Below, piece after piece: positions 49,934-57,928 of a stretch of 64,000 bases of DNA; the stretch's first letter is position 1, and every line of letters begins with the position of its first letter. The stretch covers positions 180,047 through 244,046 of the forward strand of contig NZ_JAGQBH010000006.1 of NCBI RefSeq assembly GCF_024345535.1, written 5' to 3'. This stretch comes from Cyanobium sp. N.Huapi 1H5. GTDB taxonomy: Bacteria > Cyanobacteriota > Cyanobacteriia > PCC-6307 > Cyanobiaceae. Position numbers and translations under genes: made by a program. The notes below the pieces were generated by a model, which was not told the DNA's origin, made no database searches, and worked only from the letters and a program-made list of their open reading frames with translations.

Positions 49934-50779
49934 ATGAGCGTCGCCGCCACCGCCGGCCCCAGCACCGCCCCCACCCTGATCCAGGAACGCTTCACCGCCC
50001 TGCGGGCCTCTGGGCGTTGCGCCCTGATGCCCTTCCTGATGGCGGGCGATCCCGATCTCACGGTCACCGCCGCCAGCCTGCTGGCCCTGCAGGCCGCCGG
50101 TGCCGACCTGATCGAACTGGGCATCCCCTACAGCGATCCCCTGGCCGATGGCCCGGTGATCCAGGCCGCCGCCAGCAGGGCCCTGGCGTCCGGCACCACG
50201 CCCGGCCGGGTGCTGGAGATGCTGGCCTCCCTGCGGGGCCGGCTCAGCGTGCCGGTGGTGCTGTTCACCTACAGCAACCCCCTGCTCAACCGGGGCATGG
50301 AGACGTTCTGCCGCGAGGCGGCCGCCGCCGGTGCCGCCGGCCTGGTGGTCCCCGACCTGCCACTGGAGGAGGCCCAGAAGCTCTCCGCCATCGCCGCCGG
50401 CCATGGCCTGGATCTGGTGCTGCTGGTGGCGCCCAACACCCCGGCGGAGCGCATGGCCCGCATCCATGCCGCCAGCCGCGGCTTCACCTACCTGGTGAGC
50501 GTCACCGGCGTGACGGGGGTGCGCACCAGCCTGGAGGACCGGGTGGGTCCGCTGGTGGGTCGGCTGCGGGAGCTGGGCCCCACACCGGTGGCCGTGGGCT
50601 TCGGCATCGCCACTGGCGAGCAGGCCCTGCAGGTGCGCCGCTGGGGCGCCGACGGCGCCATCGTGGGCAGTGCCCTGGTGCGGCGCATGGCCGAGGCCCA
50701 CCAGCGCGGCGCCGATGTGGCCGCCGATGCCGGCGCCTTCGCCGCCGAGCTGCGCGCGGCCCTCGACCAGCCGCTCTGA
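49934..50779 (+). CDS. trpA: tryptophan synthase alpha chain
   Basis: TrpA cleaves indole-3-glycerol phosphate to indole and glyceraldehyde 3-phosphate. The 281-residue TIM barrel has [12 protein letters not shown], the catalytic Glu in [21 protein letters not shown], the loop containing [24 protein letters not shown] and the phosphate loop [11 protein letters not shown] with [10 protein letters not shown]. No trpB is adjacent. Confidence 0.95.
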   Translation: MSVAATAGPSTAPTLIQERFTALRASGRCALMPFLMAGDPDLTVTAASLLALQAAGADLIELGIPYSDPLADGPVIQAAASRALASGTTPGRVLEMLASLRGRLSVPVVLFTYSNPLLNRGMETFCREAAAAGAAGLVVPDLPLEEAQKLSAIAAGHGLDLVLLVAPNTPAERMARIHAASRGFTYLVSVTGVTGVRTSLEDRVGPLVGRLRELGPTPVAVGFGIATGEQALQVRRWGADGAIVGSALVRRMAEAHQRGADVAADAGAFAAELRAALDQPL

Positions 50780-50786
50780 GCCTGCC

Positions 50787-50858
50787 TCAGAGGGCGGGAG
50801 CGCAGGCGCCCAGGGCCAGCGTCAGCAGCAGGACGGCGAGCAGGGTAGGGACAGACAT
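50787..50858 (-). CDS. possible 23-residue lipoprotein
   Basis: A tiny frame beginning MSVPTLLAVLLLTLALGAC, with a complete lipobox (LGAC) followed by only APAL. Entericidin-like mini-lipoproteins of this kind exist in many bacteria. It fills the gap between trpA and the convergently placed methyltransferase start. No other evidence supports expression. Confidence 0.4.
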   Translation of the reverse strand: MSVPTLLAVLLLTLALGACAPAL

Positions 50859-50890
50859 GGCCTTGGGGCAGCTGCCCCCATGATGGGCCG

Positions 50891-51529
50891 ATGGACGTCG
50901 ATGCCCTGCCGTTCTCACCCGCCTGCCTGCGCAACCAGGAGCCGATCCTGACGCTGCTGCGCCGCTGGCTGGCCCCCGGCGCCCGGGTGCTGGAGGTGGG
51001 CTCCGGCAGCGGCCAGCACGCCATCCACATGGCCCGCCATCTGCCGGGGGTCCGCTGGCAGCCCAGCGAGCGCCAGGAGGCCCTGGCCGGCCTGGCCGCA
51101 CGCATCGCCCTGGAGGGCGGGGACGGACTGGCCCCGGGGGCGCAGGTGGCGCCGCCGCTGGTGCTGGATGTGACCCAGCCCCGCTGGCCCGCGGGCCCCT
51201 TCGAAGCCGTTTTCACGGCCAACACGCTGCACATCATGCCGGCGGCGGCCGTGCCCCACCTGTTGGCCGGCGCTGCCCGGGTGCTGGCCGCTGACGGCCT
51301 GCTGGTGATCTACGGCCCGTTCCGCTACGGCGAGCGCCACACCGCCGCCAGCAACGAGGCCTTCGACGTCCACCTGCGCCACCTGGATCCGGCCATGGGG
51401 GTGCGTGACGCCGAAGCGATCGAGCGCGAGGCCGTCGGCCTGGGGCTATTTCTGCAGGACGATGAACCGATGCCCGCCAACAACCGGCTGCTGGTGTTTC
51501 AGACGAACGCCGAGGGGCGTGGGGGATGA
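50891..51529 (+). CDS. DUF938 SAM-dependent methyltransferase-like protein
   Basis: A 212-residue class I methyltransferase fold. It starts with FSPACLRNQEPILTLL, the SAM loop is VLEVGSGSGQHAIHMA, motif IV reads AVFTANTLHIMP, and LLVIYGPFRYGERHTAASNE is typical of DUF938. The substrate is unknown. The ATG lies about 30 bp beyond the small lipoprotein frame on the opposite strand. Confidence 0.88.
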   Translation: MDVDALPFSPACLRNQEPILTLLRRWLAPGARVLEVGSGSGQHAIHMARHLPGVRWQPSERQEALAGLAARIALEGGDGLAPGAQVAPPLVLDVTQPRWPAGPFEAVFTANTLHIMPAAAVPHLLAGAARVLAADGLLVIYGPFRYGERHTAASNEAFDVHLRHLDPAMGVRDAEAIEREAVGLGLFLQDDEPMPANNRLLVFQTNAEGRGG

Positions 51530-51577
51530 AAGGCTGAGGGGCGTTCACCCCGACCCGGCGGCCACCGCCGTTCCCCC

Positions 51578-51844
51578 ATGAAATTCGTCCTCTGGGGCAC
51601 CTACTGCGCCGACGTGCTCGAACGCCGCACCCCCTACCGGGAGGAGCATCTGGCCGGACTGAAGGGCCAGAATGAGCAGGGCGTGCTGATCACCCTGGGC
51701 CCCACGGCCGACACCCGCTTCGTGTTCGGGATCTACGAGGCCGACGACCAGGAGACGGTGGAGCGCCTCGTCAAGGGGGACATCTACTGGCGGCAGGGCA
51801 TCTGGACTTCCGTGGAGATCCACCCCTGGATCCAGGCCTTCTGA
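51578..51844 (+). CDS. YciI family protein
   Basis: An 88-residue dimeric alpha-beta barrel protein. YciI features are the N-terminal MKFVLWGTYCADVLERR, the REEHLAGL helix containing the conserved His, and the FVFGIYEADDQETVERLV / WTSVEIHPW segments. Relatives may act as dehalogenase- or muconolactone-isomerase-like enzymes, and function here is not known. Confidence 0.85.
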   Translation: MKFVLWGTYCADVLERRTPYREEHLAGLKGQNEQGVLITLGPTADTRFVFGIYEADDQETVERLVKGDIYWRQGIWTSVEIHPWIQAF

Positions 51845-51856
51845 ACCGGCGACGAC

Positions 51857-52297
51857 TCAGGCGCGCGGCCAGCCGTCGAGGGCCTGCTGCCACACCCAGG
51901 CCGCCACCGCCTCCGGCCCGCCCTCGCCAAGCGACTGGGCATAGCCTCCCATCTGGCCCACGCCGCCGGCGGCGATGGCGGCGATGGCCTCCGGGGAGGC
52001 GATGCCATTGCGCTCCAGGGCCGCCATTTTGAGCGTCTTGCCGCGGCGGATGATGTTGCCCCCCTGAAGGTGGCAGCCGGCGCAGTGGGCCCCGAACAGG
52101 GAGCCGCCCGCATCAAGAACGCTCAGCCTTACAACGCCCGCGTCGATGGCATCGGCCTCAGCTGCGGTGAGTTCGGGCGGTGCCGCTGCCAGGGCCAGGG
52201 CGCCGCCGGGGAAGCCGAGGGCGGCCGGCGGCACGATCAGGCCCAGCAGCAGCAACAGGGCCACCAGGAACGACACCAGGCGACGCCAGGGAATCAA
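51857..52297 (-). CDS. c6-like soluble cytochrome c
   Basis: A 146-residue exported class I cytochrome c. A twin hydrophobic signal region is followed by the haem motif CAGCH in FGAHCAGCHLQGGNIIRRGK, the typical c6 sequence TLKMAALERNGI, an axial Met in GGVGQMGGYAQ, and the C-terminal helix AVAAWVWQQALDGW. It may carry electrons between cytochrome b6f and photosystem I or oxidase, or be one of the low-potential c6 paralogues. Its ATG overlaps the cyAbrB stop by 4 nt. Confidence 0.88.
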   Translation of the reverse strand: MIPWRRLVSFLVALLLLLGLIVPPAALGFPGGALALAAAPPELTAAEADAIDAGVVRLSVLDAGGSLFGAHCAGCHLQGGNIIRRGKTLKMAALERNGIASPEAIAAIAAGGVGQMGGYAQSLGEGGPEAVAAWVWQQALDGWPRA

Positions 52298-52656
52298 TCC
52301 TCGTCGTCGGCGCTGCCGGCGGGGATCAGACGGATCTGCTTGCGGCCGAGCTTGATCTCGAACTCATCGCCGGGCTTGAGATCCAGCATGGCGGTGTAGG
52401 CCTTGCCGATCAGCAGATTGCCGTTGCCCTGCACCGTGGCCACGTAGCTGAGCTTGCGCCCGCCCTTGCCCACCTTGCCGGCCGCACCGAACTCAACCCC
52501 TTTGGCTTCGAGCAGGGCCTCGTAGAAGGCGGTGAAGTTCAGGCGCTCAGCGCCATCCTTCTTGGTGGAAACATAGCCACAGGCGCGCACGATCTCGGAC
52601 TTGCCGACATCGCCGAGCTCCTTGACCTTGGCCAGTAATTCCGATCCAGTCAGCAT
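52294..52656 (-). CDS. cyAbrB-type transcriptional regulator
   Basis: A 120-residue cyanobacterial AbrB-like protein. It has an N-terminal helical region (MLTGSELLAKVKELGDVGKS, ACGYVSTKKDGAERLNFTAFYEALLEAKG) and a C-terminal swapped-hairpin AbrB domain (ATVQGNGNLLIGKAYTAMLD, GDEFEIKLGRKQIRLIP). cyAbrB proteins act on carbon/nitrogen balance genes, and in Synechocystis they bind the hox promoter. That gives a possible link to the hydrogenase cluster 14 kb away, by inference. It probably shares a transcript with the cytochrome c gene. Confidence 0.93.
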   Translation of the reverse strand: MLTGSELLAKVKELGDVGKSEIVRACGYVSTKKDGAERLNFTAFYEALLEAKGVEFGAAGKVGKGGRKLSYVATVQGNGNLLIGKAYTAMLDLKPGDEFEIKLGRKQIRLIPAGSADDED

Positions 52657-52759
52657 GGTATGTAGGTGGAGGCAGGTGAGAGGTTAGGGGTAAAACATAC
52701 ACCAGCGCGATCAGCCTTCCGCCGATAGCGGCCACAATCAATGCACAACCACCTCCTCG

Positions 52760-53236
52760 ATGCTGCCGATCCGTCCACTCCGGCCCGATGATTGCCAGCA
52801 GCTGATCACCGTTTATCACGAAGCGGTCATCAGCCAGGCCGGGAACCTCTACAGCCCGTCGCAGATCGAGGCCTGGTCACAACAGGCCGGTCGCAATGAT
52901 GACTTCCGGTCGTCATTGCTACGCGGCCATGGGTTGGTGAGCTGCGCCGATCACGACGACACGATCATCGAGGCGTTCGCCCTTCTCGATCCCGCCGACC
53001 GGCTCTCCCTGCTCTACTGCCGGGGCCGCTCGAGTCGCCAGGGCAGGGCTAGCGCCCTGCTGGAGGCCCTGGAACACCACGCCCGCTCCCGGGGGGTGCC
53101 CCGCCTGCGCACCGAGGCCAGCCAGCTCTCGCGGCCGCTGCTGGAGCGGCGGGGCTGGGTGGTGGACGACGAGGAGACGGTGAGGCTCGGCGGCGTCGCC
53201 TTCCTGCGCTGGCGGATGGGCAAGGATCTGTTCTGA
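52760..53236 (+). CDS. GNAT family N-acetyltransferase
   Basis: A 158-residue GNAT protein. IRPLRPDDCQQLITVYHEAV is the first strand and helix, and the acetyl-CoA loop is CRGRSSRQGRASALLEALE, with R-S-S-R-Q-G-R in place of the classical Q/R-x-x-G-x-G/A. The C-terminal WRMG strand follows LERRGWVVDDEE. It is divergent from cyAbrB; the acceptor substrate is unknown. Confidence 0.85.
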   Translation: MLPIRPLRPDDCQQLITVYHEAVISQAGNLYSPSQIEAWSQQAGRNDDFRSSLLRGHGLVSCADHDDTIIEAFALLDPADRLSLLYCRGRSSRQGRASALLEALEHHARSRGVPRLRTEASQLSRPLLERRGWVVDDEETVRLGGVAFLRWRMGKDLF

Positions 53237-53255
53237 CGCCAGCCCGCCTGCCCCC

Positions 53256-53804
53256 ATGGCCGAAGCCCAGCTGCAGCAGTTCCTGGAGAAGGTGCGCCAG
53301 CTCAATGCCTTCGTGGCCCTGAGCGAGGCCGACCCCGCCCTGCGCCAGGCCCTGCGCGACTGCGGCGACCACCATCAGGTGGTGGCCCTGGCCCGCTCCC
53401 GGGGCTTCGAGATCGGCCGCCGCTGGGGGGAGCCGCCGGGGAACGAACCCGCGGTCGACGCGGGGGATGGCGGCGCCTCCCTGGTGCGGAGCCCCTGCCC
53501 CGCCGACGGCGAGGAGGTCACCACCGTGCTGCTGCAGACGCCGCAGCTGCGGCTGGAGCGGATCCACTCGTGCAACGCCCGCAGCCCCGAAGACTTCTGG
53601 TACGACCAGTCGGAGCATGAGTGGGTGCTGCTGCTGCAGGGGAGTGCCACGTTGCAGTTCGCCGATGAGGCCGAACCCCGCGCCCTCGCCTGCGGCGATG
53701 CCCTGCTGATCAGTGCGGGCCGTCGCCACCGGGTTCTGGCGAGTGACCCGCCGCCTGGAACGATCTGGCTGGCCCTGTTCTGGCCAGCGCCTCCCGCTCA
53801 CTGA
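53256..53804 (+). CDS. Nif11 domain fused to a cupin
   Basis: A 182-residue two-domain protein. Residues 1-60 (QLQQFLEKVRQLNAFVALS, ALARSRGFEIGRRWGE) fit Nif11. Residues about 85-180 form a single cupin barrel with SEHEWVLLLQGSATLQF, LACGDALLISAGRRHRVL and a C-terminal aromatic strand (IWLALFWP). Metal ligands are partly kept (H and E in SEHEW, H in RRH). The fused Nif11 suggests the domain here is a recognition module and not a cleaved leader. The 3' end overlaps the convergent PsiE gene by about 95 bp. Confidence 0.8.
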   Translation: MAEAQLQQFLEKVRQLNAFVALSEADPALRQALRDCGDHHQVVALARSRGFEIGRRWGEPPGNEPAVDAGDGGASLVRSPCPADGEEVTTVLLQTPQLRLERIHSCNARSPEDFWYDQSEHEWVLLLQGSATLQFADEAEPRALACGDALLISAGRRHRVLASDPPPGTIWLALFWPAPPAH

Positions 53805-54246
53805 CCTCCCGCTCGTTGATCTGGCGCACCATCCAGAAGGCCGCCGCCAGGCACAGCACCGCCACCCCCAGGCCCACCACCAGCATCGGCTTGTTCTCAG
53901 CATTCGGGGGCAGCACGATCACCTTTCGGGCCACGGCGGTGATCGCCGTAAGCAGCACCAGCTCGATCTGCACCACATGGCGGCGCAGGTAGGAGGTGAT
54001 GTTCTGCAGCACCTCGATGGCGATCAGCAGGTTGAGCAGATCGCCCAGCACGGCGATGAGCCCTTCCCCCTCCCAGCGCACGGCGGGATCGACCAGCTGG
54101 AAGAGCAGTTCAACGGAGAACTTGAGGGCGGCCACCACCAGCACCAGGAACAGCATGACGGCCAGGAGCTTGGCCACCAGGCGCTCACCCCGGTCGATCA
54201 GGTGGAGAAAGGGTTTGTCCTCGAAAATCCGCTGCAGGCGTGGCAT
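53710..54246 (-). CDS. PsiE family membrane protein
   Basis: A 178-residue protein with four TM helices (AVMLFLVLVVAALKFSVELL, GLIAVLGDLLNLLIAIEVLQ, IELVLLTAITAVARKVIVLP and VVGLGVAVLCLAAAFWMV) matching the phosphate-starvation-inducible PsiE family. The loop segment LRRHVVQIELVLLTAITAVA is characteristic. A disordered Gly/Pro/His tail follows. It starts at TGATG with the stop of the upstream secreted-protein gene and overlaps the cupin gene on the other strand. Confidence 0.85.
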   Translation of the reverse strand: MPRLQRIFEDKPFLHLIDRGERLVAKLLAVMLFLVLVVAALKFSVELLFQLVDPAVRWEGEGLIAVLGDLLNLLIAIEVLQNITSYLRRHVVQIELVLLTAITAVARKVIVLPPNAENKPMLVVGLGVAVLCLAAAFWMVRQINEREVSEREALARTGPARSFQAAGHSPEPGGDGPH

Positions 54247-54515
54247 CAGTTCTTGAAGGGCTGGAAGTTCGGCTGGGCCGGGGTGTCGCTGGGGGGATTC
54301 TCGATCACCGTGTCGCAGGTGACGGAGCCATCCGGCCCGGTGACGCAGTTGGTGGGCTTGATCTGGGTTTCCGGGCCCACATTGCCACCCCGCTTGAGCA
54401 TGAAGGACTCCACCTGGGCCTGGGCCGCACCGGTGAAGCTCAGGCAGGCCACAAGGGCGGCGGCGGCCCGCAGGGACCAGGGAATGGCACGTTGAAGGAT
54501 GGCGGAGGCGTTCAT
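54246..54515 (-). CDS. small secreted protein
   Basis: An 89-residue protein with a clear signal peptide (about residues 1-33, ending GAAQA) and a mature part of about 56 residues containing two Cys in the pattern NCVTGPDGSVTCD, which may form a disulfide. I do not recognise the family. Its stop shares a base with the PsiE start, so it is in an operon with that gene. Confidence 0.7.
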   Translation of the reverse strand: MNASAILQRAIPWSLRAAAALVACLSFTGAAQAQVESFMLKRGGNVGPETQIKPTNCVTGPDGSVTCDTVIENPPSDTPAQPNFQPFKN

Positions 54516-54592
54516 GGCGGAGGGCGTCGGCAGGGGCCGCAGGATCGTTCAGACCCCACTCTGGGGGCTGGTCGCCTGGCTCGCCAGCGCGT

Positions 54593-54934
54593 TCAGCTGC
54601 CGCCGTCCGCCCGGATTTCCTGGAGCAGCAGGTCGAGCTGCCCCATCGAATCCTCTAGCAGGCCGTCGTCTGCCGCCGGGTCGGCCCCACCACCGGGCTC
54701 CTCGGAGAGCCAGCCGGCCTCGATGGCGCAGAGCCGTTCCGCCAGCCCGGCGGCTCCCTGGCGGCTCCAGATCAGATGGAGCTCGGCGATCAGCACGGGC
54801 ATGCGGATCGAGCCCGCCCGCAGGGCCCGGCGCAGGTCGGACTGGGTGCGGCCGCTGAGGCGCAACCAGTCCTTGAGGAGGCTCTGGAGCTCGTCGAGCT
54901 GCTCCGGGCTGAGGGTGGGGGCGGAGGCGGGCAT
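54593..54934 (-). CDS. hypothetical helical protein
   Basis: A 113-residue soluble protein, almost entirely helical (LSPEQLDELQSLLKDWLRLS, TQSDLRRALRAGSIRMPVLI, LDLLLQEIRA). The RTQSDLRRALR segment resembles a helix-turn-helix recognition region but no named family is recognised. An acidic Gly/Ala linker precedes the last helix. It lies 9 bp downstream of the YkvA gene and is probably co-transcribed with it. Confidence 0.65.
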   Translation of the reverse strand: MPASAPTLSPEQLDELQSLLKDWLRLSGRTQSDLRRALRAGSIRMPVLIAELHLIWSRQGAAGLAERLCAIEAGWLSEEPGGGADPAADDGLLEDSMGQLDLLLQEIRADGGS

Positions 54935-54943
54935 CGCCGGACC

Positions 54944-55396
54944 CTACCCCTGCCGGCGGGACAGGGGGAACCAGCGGTCAAGCCGGCCTTGGGCCCGGGC
55001 GCGGATCGCCGGGGTGCGATGGGTGCTGCACAGCCCCAGCAGGGCGGTGAGGGCCACCATGTCGTCGCTGAAGCCGGCCGCCGGGATGAAGTCGGGGATC
55101 ACATCGAGGGGCAGCAGCAGGTAGGTGAGGGCCGCCAGGACCGTCAGCCGCACCTGGGGCGGGGTGGCGCCATCGAGCAGCAGCTCCAGGCACTCGAAGG
55201 CGGGGCGGGCGATGGTGCGGCCGGCCCGGCGCAGCAGCCGCACCAGCAGGGCCTCATCGACCACCGAGCTCTCGAGCACCTCGGCATCGACGGGATCCTG
55301 GCCGGCGCCGGTCTTCGAAGAGGTGGCCTGGTCAGCGAAGGGCTGGTCAGCGAAGTCCTGGTCAGCGAAGGCAGTGGCCGAAGGGGCACCAGCCAT
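54944..55396 (-). CDS. YkvA/DUF1232 family protein
   Basis: A 150-residue protein. The C-terminal part contains the DUF1232 signature LTYLLLPLDVIPDFIPAAGF followed by SDDMVALTALL, a probable amphipathic membrane-associated helix hairpin. The N-terminus holds a short repeat FADQ(D/P)FADQ(P)FADQ encoded by a DNA triplication. Function of the family is unknown. Confidence 0.82.
   Translation of the reverse strand: MAGAPSATAFADQDFADQPFADQATSSKTGAGQDPVDAEVLESSVVDEALLVRLLRRAGRTIARPAFECLELLLDGATPPQVRLTVLAALTYLLLPLDVIPDFIPAAGFSDDMVALTALLGLCSTHRTPAIRARAQGRLDRWFPLSRRQG
55328..55370. repeat. three 13-bp tandem repeats with 15-bp period
   Basis: The 13-mer CTGGTCAGCGAAG occurs at 55328, 55343 and 55358. 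The 15-bp spacing keeps frame and encodes the FADQ pentapeptide repeat at the start of the YkvA protein, so it behaves as an in-frame microsatellite-like element. Confidence 0.9.
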
Positions 55397-55493
55397 GGCG
55401 ATCTGCTCGGGGAGGGGAACACGCCACGGGAAGGGCGTCAGGCCATTCTGTGGGCGCCGGCAGCGGAAGCACGAGGGGCGGATCCCCCTCCCT

Positions 55494-56414
55494 TCACTCC
55501 TCCACCAGGCCGCTCTCGATGCCGGTCTTGCGGAGCTTGCGCAGGGCCCGCTGCACCACCTGGCGGCAGTACTCGCGGCTGCACTCCAGCTGCCGCGCCA
55601 CCTCGGCCAGGGTGCGCCACTCGTGGCTGCCGTCGAGCCCGAAGCGCAGCATCACCACCGTGCGCTCCTTGGGGGTGAGGTTGGACTTCTCCAGCAGCGT
55701 CCAGACCGATGCGGTGCGCTCGGCCTGCTCGGCCCGCTCCATCGGCGCCGGCTCGTTGCTGGGCAGCACGTCGACCAGCTCGGAGGGATCGGCCTTGGAG
55801 CGCACGGCCCCCTGCAGGCTCACGGTGACGCTGCGCAGTTCGCAGCCCAGCAGATCCTCCACCTCAGCCACGGGGAGTCCCATGGCGGTGGCCAGCTCGG
55901 CGGCGTTGGGGGAGGAGCCGTGGGACTGGAGGTGGCGCGCCTTGGCGGCCCGCAGCCGGGTGAGCTTCTCGTTGACGTTCACCGGAATGCGGATCGTGCG
56001 GCTCTGGGTGGAGAGGGCCCGGTTGAGGCCCTGGCGAATCCACCAGTAGGCATAAGTGCTGAATCGGTGACCGCGGGTGGGGTCAAACTTCTCGACCGCG
56101 CGCGTCAGACCGATGGTTCCTTCCTGGATCAGGTCCAGCAGATCAAGACCCTTGCCTTGATAACGCTTGGCGAGGTTGACGACGAGCCGCAGGTTGGCTG
56201 TCACCATTTGCTGTTTTGCGCGCTCCCCGGTGCGCAACGTGCGCTTCTCGAGATCATCGAAATCGCAGGCAGGGCCGCTGCCACCGGCCTGGGCGCAACG
56301 TTCGTTGAGGCTCACCATCGCCTGCACTTTCCGCCCGAGCGTGAGCTCCTGCTCAGGGGTGAGCAGCTGATGGCGGCCAATCTCGCCGAGAAAGGCACTG
56401 AGGGAACTCGCCAT
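55494..56414 (-). CDS. group 2 (RpoD-like) sigma-70 factor
   Basis: A 306-residue sigma factor lacking region 1.1 and the long spacer of the principal sigma. Region 1.2 begins SAFLGEIGRHQLLTPEQEL. Region 2 contains ANLRLVVNLAKRYQGKGLDL, LDLIQEGTIGLTRAVEKFDP and the -10 helix RGHRFSTYAYWWIRQGL. Region 3 follows with RTIRIPVNVNEKLTRLRAAK and region 4 ends with TLAEVARQLECSREYCRQVVQ. Group 2 factors in cyanobacteria drive stress, circadian or nitrogen responses. It is a possible client of partner switching, but that is only a guess. Confidence 0.93.
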   Translation of the reverse strand: MASSLSAFLGEIGRHQLLTPEQELTLGRKVQAMVSLNERCAQAGGSGPACDFDDLEKRTLRTGERAKQQMVTANLRLVVNLAKRYQGKGLDLLDLIQEGTIGLTRAVEKFDPTRGHRFSTYAYWWIRQGLNRALSTQSRTIRIPVNVNEKLTRLRAAKARHLQSHGSSPNAAELATAMGLPVAEVEDLLGCELRSVTVSLQGAVRSKADPSELVDVLPSNEPAPMERAEQAERTASVWTLLEKSNLTPKERTVVMLRFGLDGSHEWRTLAEVARQLECSREYCRQVVQRALRKLRKTGIESGLVEE

Positions 56415-56633
56415 AGAGCATCTGAATCGCTCTGTCGAACCTAGGGTTGTTTCCGGATGTTCCTGAAACGAACAGAAAGCCTTCAGTGTTCCGTTGCGGC
56501 TTCCACATACGGCCCCTGATCTCGCCAGTTGTTTCCATAATTTGTGCTGATTTGCTCCTTCCAGTGCCGCCCCGGGTTCCCGGCGCCCGGGAGCCAGCCG
56601 CTACCGTCCGGGTCGATCACCTGACACCAGCCG

Positions 56634-57122
56634 ATGGCCGGGCTTCTCTCCATCCCCACCGAGGTGCTCTCCAGCGCCGGAGTGGCCTACGTCCACTACC
56701 TGAGCTTCATGGTCTGCTTCGGGGCCCTGGTGCTGGAGCGGCGCCTGATCCGGCCCGACCCTGACCGCAAGGACGCGATCCTGATGGTGATCACGGACGT
56801 GACCTACGGCCTGGCCGCCCTGGGGGTGCTGCTCAGCGGCATCCTGCGGGTGCTCTATTTCGGCCAGGGCTCCAGCTTCTACACCGAGAACCCCCTGTTC
56901 TGGTGGAAGGTGGGCACCTACCTGGCAGTGGGCGCCCTCTCCCTCTACCCCACCATCACCTACATCCTCTGGGCCATCCCCCTGCGCAAGGGGGAGCTGC
57001 CCAAAGTCAGCGAGGCCCTGGCCAACCGCCTGCGCTGGGTGCTCAACATCGAGCTGGCGGGCTTCGCCGCCATTCCCCTGATGGCCGCCCTGATGGCCCG
57101 CGGCGTCGGACTGGCGGGCTGA
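56634..57122 (+). CDS. DUF2214 family membrane protein
   Basis: A 162-residue protein with four TM helices (GVAYVHYLSFMVCFGALVLE, DVTYGLAALGVLLSGILRVL, WWKVGTYLAVGALSLYPTIT and LNIELAGFAAIPLMAALMAR). The HYLSFM and RVLYFGQGSSFYTENPLFWW motifs fit the DUF2214/CopD-like group in which His residues may bind haem or metal. Divergent from the sigma factor by about 220 bp. The stop overlaps the next ATG. Confidence 0.85.
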   Translation: MAGLLSIPTEVLSSAGVAYVHYLSFMVCFGALVLERRLIRPDPDRKDAILMVITDVTYGLAALGVLLSGILRVLYFGQGSSFYTENPLFWWKVGTYLAVGALSLYPTITYILWAIPLRKGELPKVSEALANRLRWVLNIELAGFAAIPLMAALMARGVGLAG

Positions 57123-57922
57123 TGGTCCGGCGCTGGCCGCTCGGGCTGGTGCTGGGTGGTGCCCTGCCGGCCCTGTTGCTGCCGGCGCTGGCGGGTCCGC
57201 CGGCCGCTGCCACCTGTGCCCCCAGCCGGGCCAGCCGGCCCATGGGCGAGGGCCCGCCGGCTGTCGCTGAGCCCCCCGGGCCGCTGCCTGCCGCACCTGT
57301 CGAGCCCACCCCTGCCCCGGCCGGCCAAGCCGACTACCGCCAGTGGCTGCGGCCGACGCCCCTGGGCTGGGCCCGCCTCGATCACTGGTGCGTCTGGGTG
57401 GAGCCGGCGGCCAGCGACGGGCCCGCCCGGATGTGGGACGAGCGCTGGCTCGGCGCGGTGGAGCGGGCCCTGACGACCTGGGGGCAGGAGCTGGCGATCA
57501 CCCGGGTGGCGGATCCGGCGGCGGCCCAGGTACGGATCCTGCGGCGCCGGCCGCCCCTGCTCAGGGAAGCCTCCGGCCGCACGCGGGCCAGCCATGGCCG
57601 GGCCGAGCTGGCGGTGCTGGCGGTGGATCGGGATCGGGGCTGGATCCTGGAGCCCCAGGTGCGGGTGCTGATCAGCCCGGCTCAGCGGCCCGAGGCCACC
57701 GAAGCCACCGCCCTGCACGAGCTGGGCCATGCCTTCGGCCTGTGGGGCCACAGCGACGACCCGGCCGACGCGATGGCGGCCGTGCCGGGGCCCCGGCCGG
57801 TGCTGGCGCTGAGCCCAAGGGATCGGGCCACCCTGCGCTGGCTCTACCAGCAGCCCACCGGCTTCGGCCGGCCCGTGGCGGCGCCGAAGGCAGCGGCCCC
57901 GGTGCCAGCGCCCAGCCGCTGA
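57122..57922 (+). CDS. secreted zincin-type metallopeptidase-like protein
   Basis: A 266-residue protein with a signal peptide (residues about 1-31), a Pro-rich linker and a domain ending in the extended zinc motif HELGHAFGLWGHSDD, the HExxHxxGxxH of metzincins. A Met-turn candidate (AMAAVP) follows. The preceding DHWCVWVEPA and strand VRILRRRPP fit a small archaemetzincin- or matrixin-like core. Pro/Ala-rich ends flank the domain. The ATG overlaps the DUF2214 stop (TGATG). Confidence 0.82.
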   Translation: MVRRWPLGLVLGGALPALLLPALAGPPAAATCAPSRASRPMGEGPPAVAEPPGPLPAAPVEPTPAPAGQADYRQWLRPTPLGWARLDHWCVWVEPAASDGPARMWDERWLGAVERALTTWGQELAITRVADPAAAQVRILRRRPPLLREASGRTRASHGRAELAVLAVDRDRGWILEPQVRVLISPAQRPEATEATALHELGHAFGLWGHSDDPADAMAAVPGPRPVLALSPRDRATLRWLYQQPTGFGRPVAAPKAAAPVPAPSR

Positions 57923-57928
57923 GGCCCC

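Noticed and set aside
55328..55370. Short regular repeats that could suggest a CRISPR-like array
   Set aside because: Repeats are 13 bp with 2-bp spacing, in frame inside a protein gene, with no spacers or cas genes.
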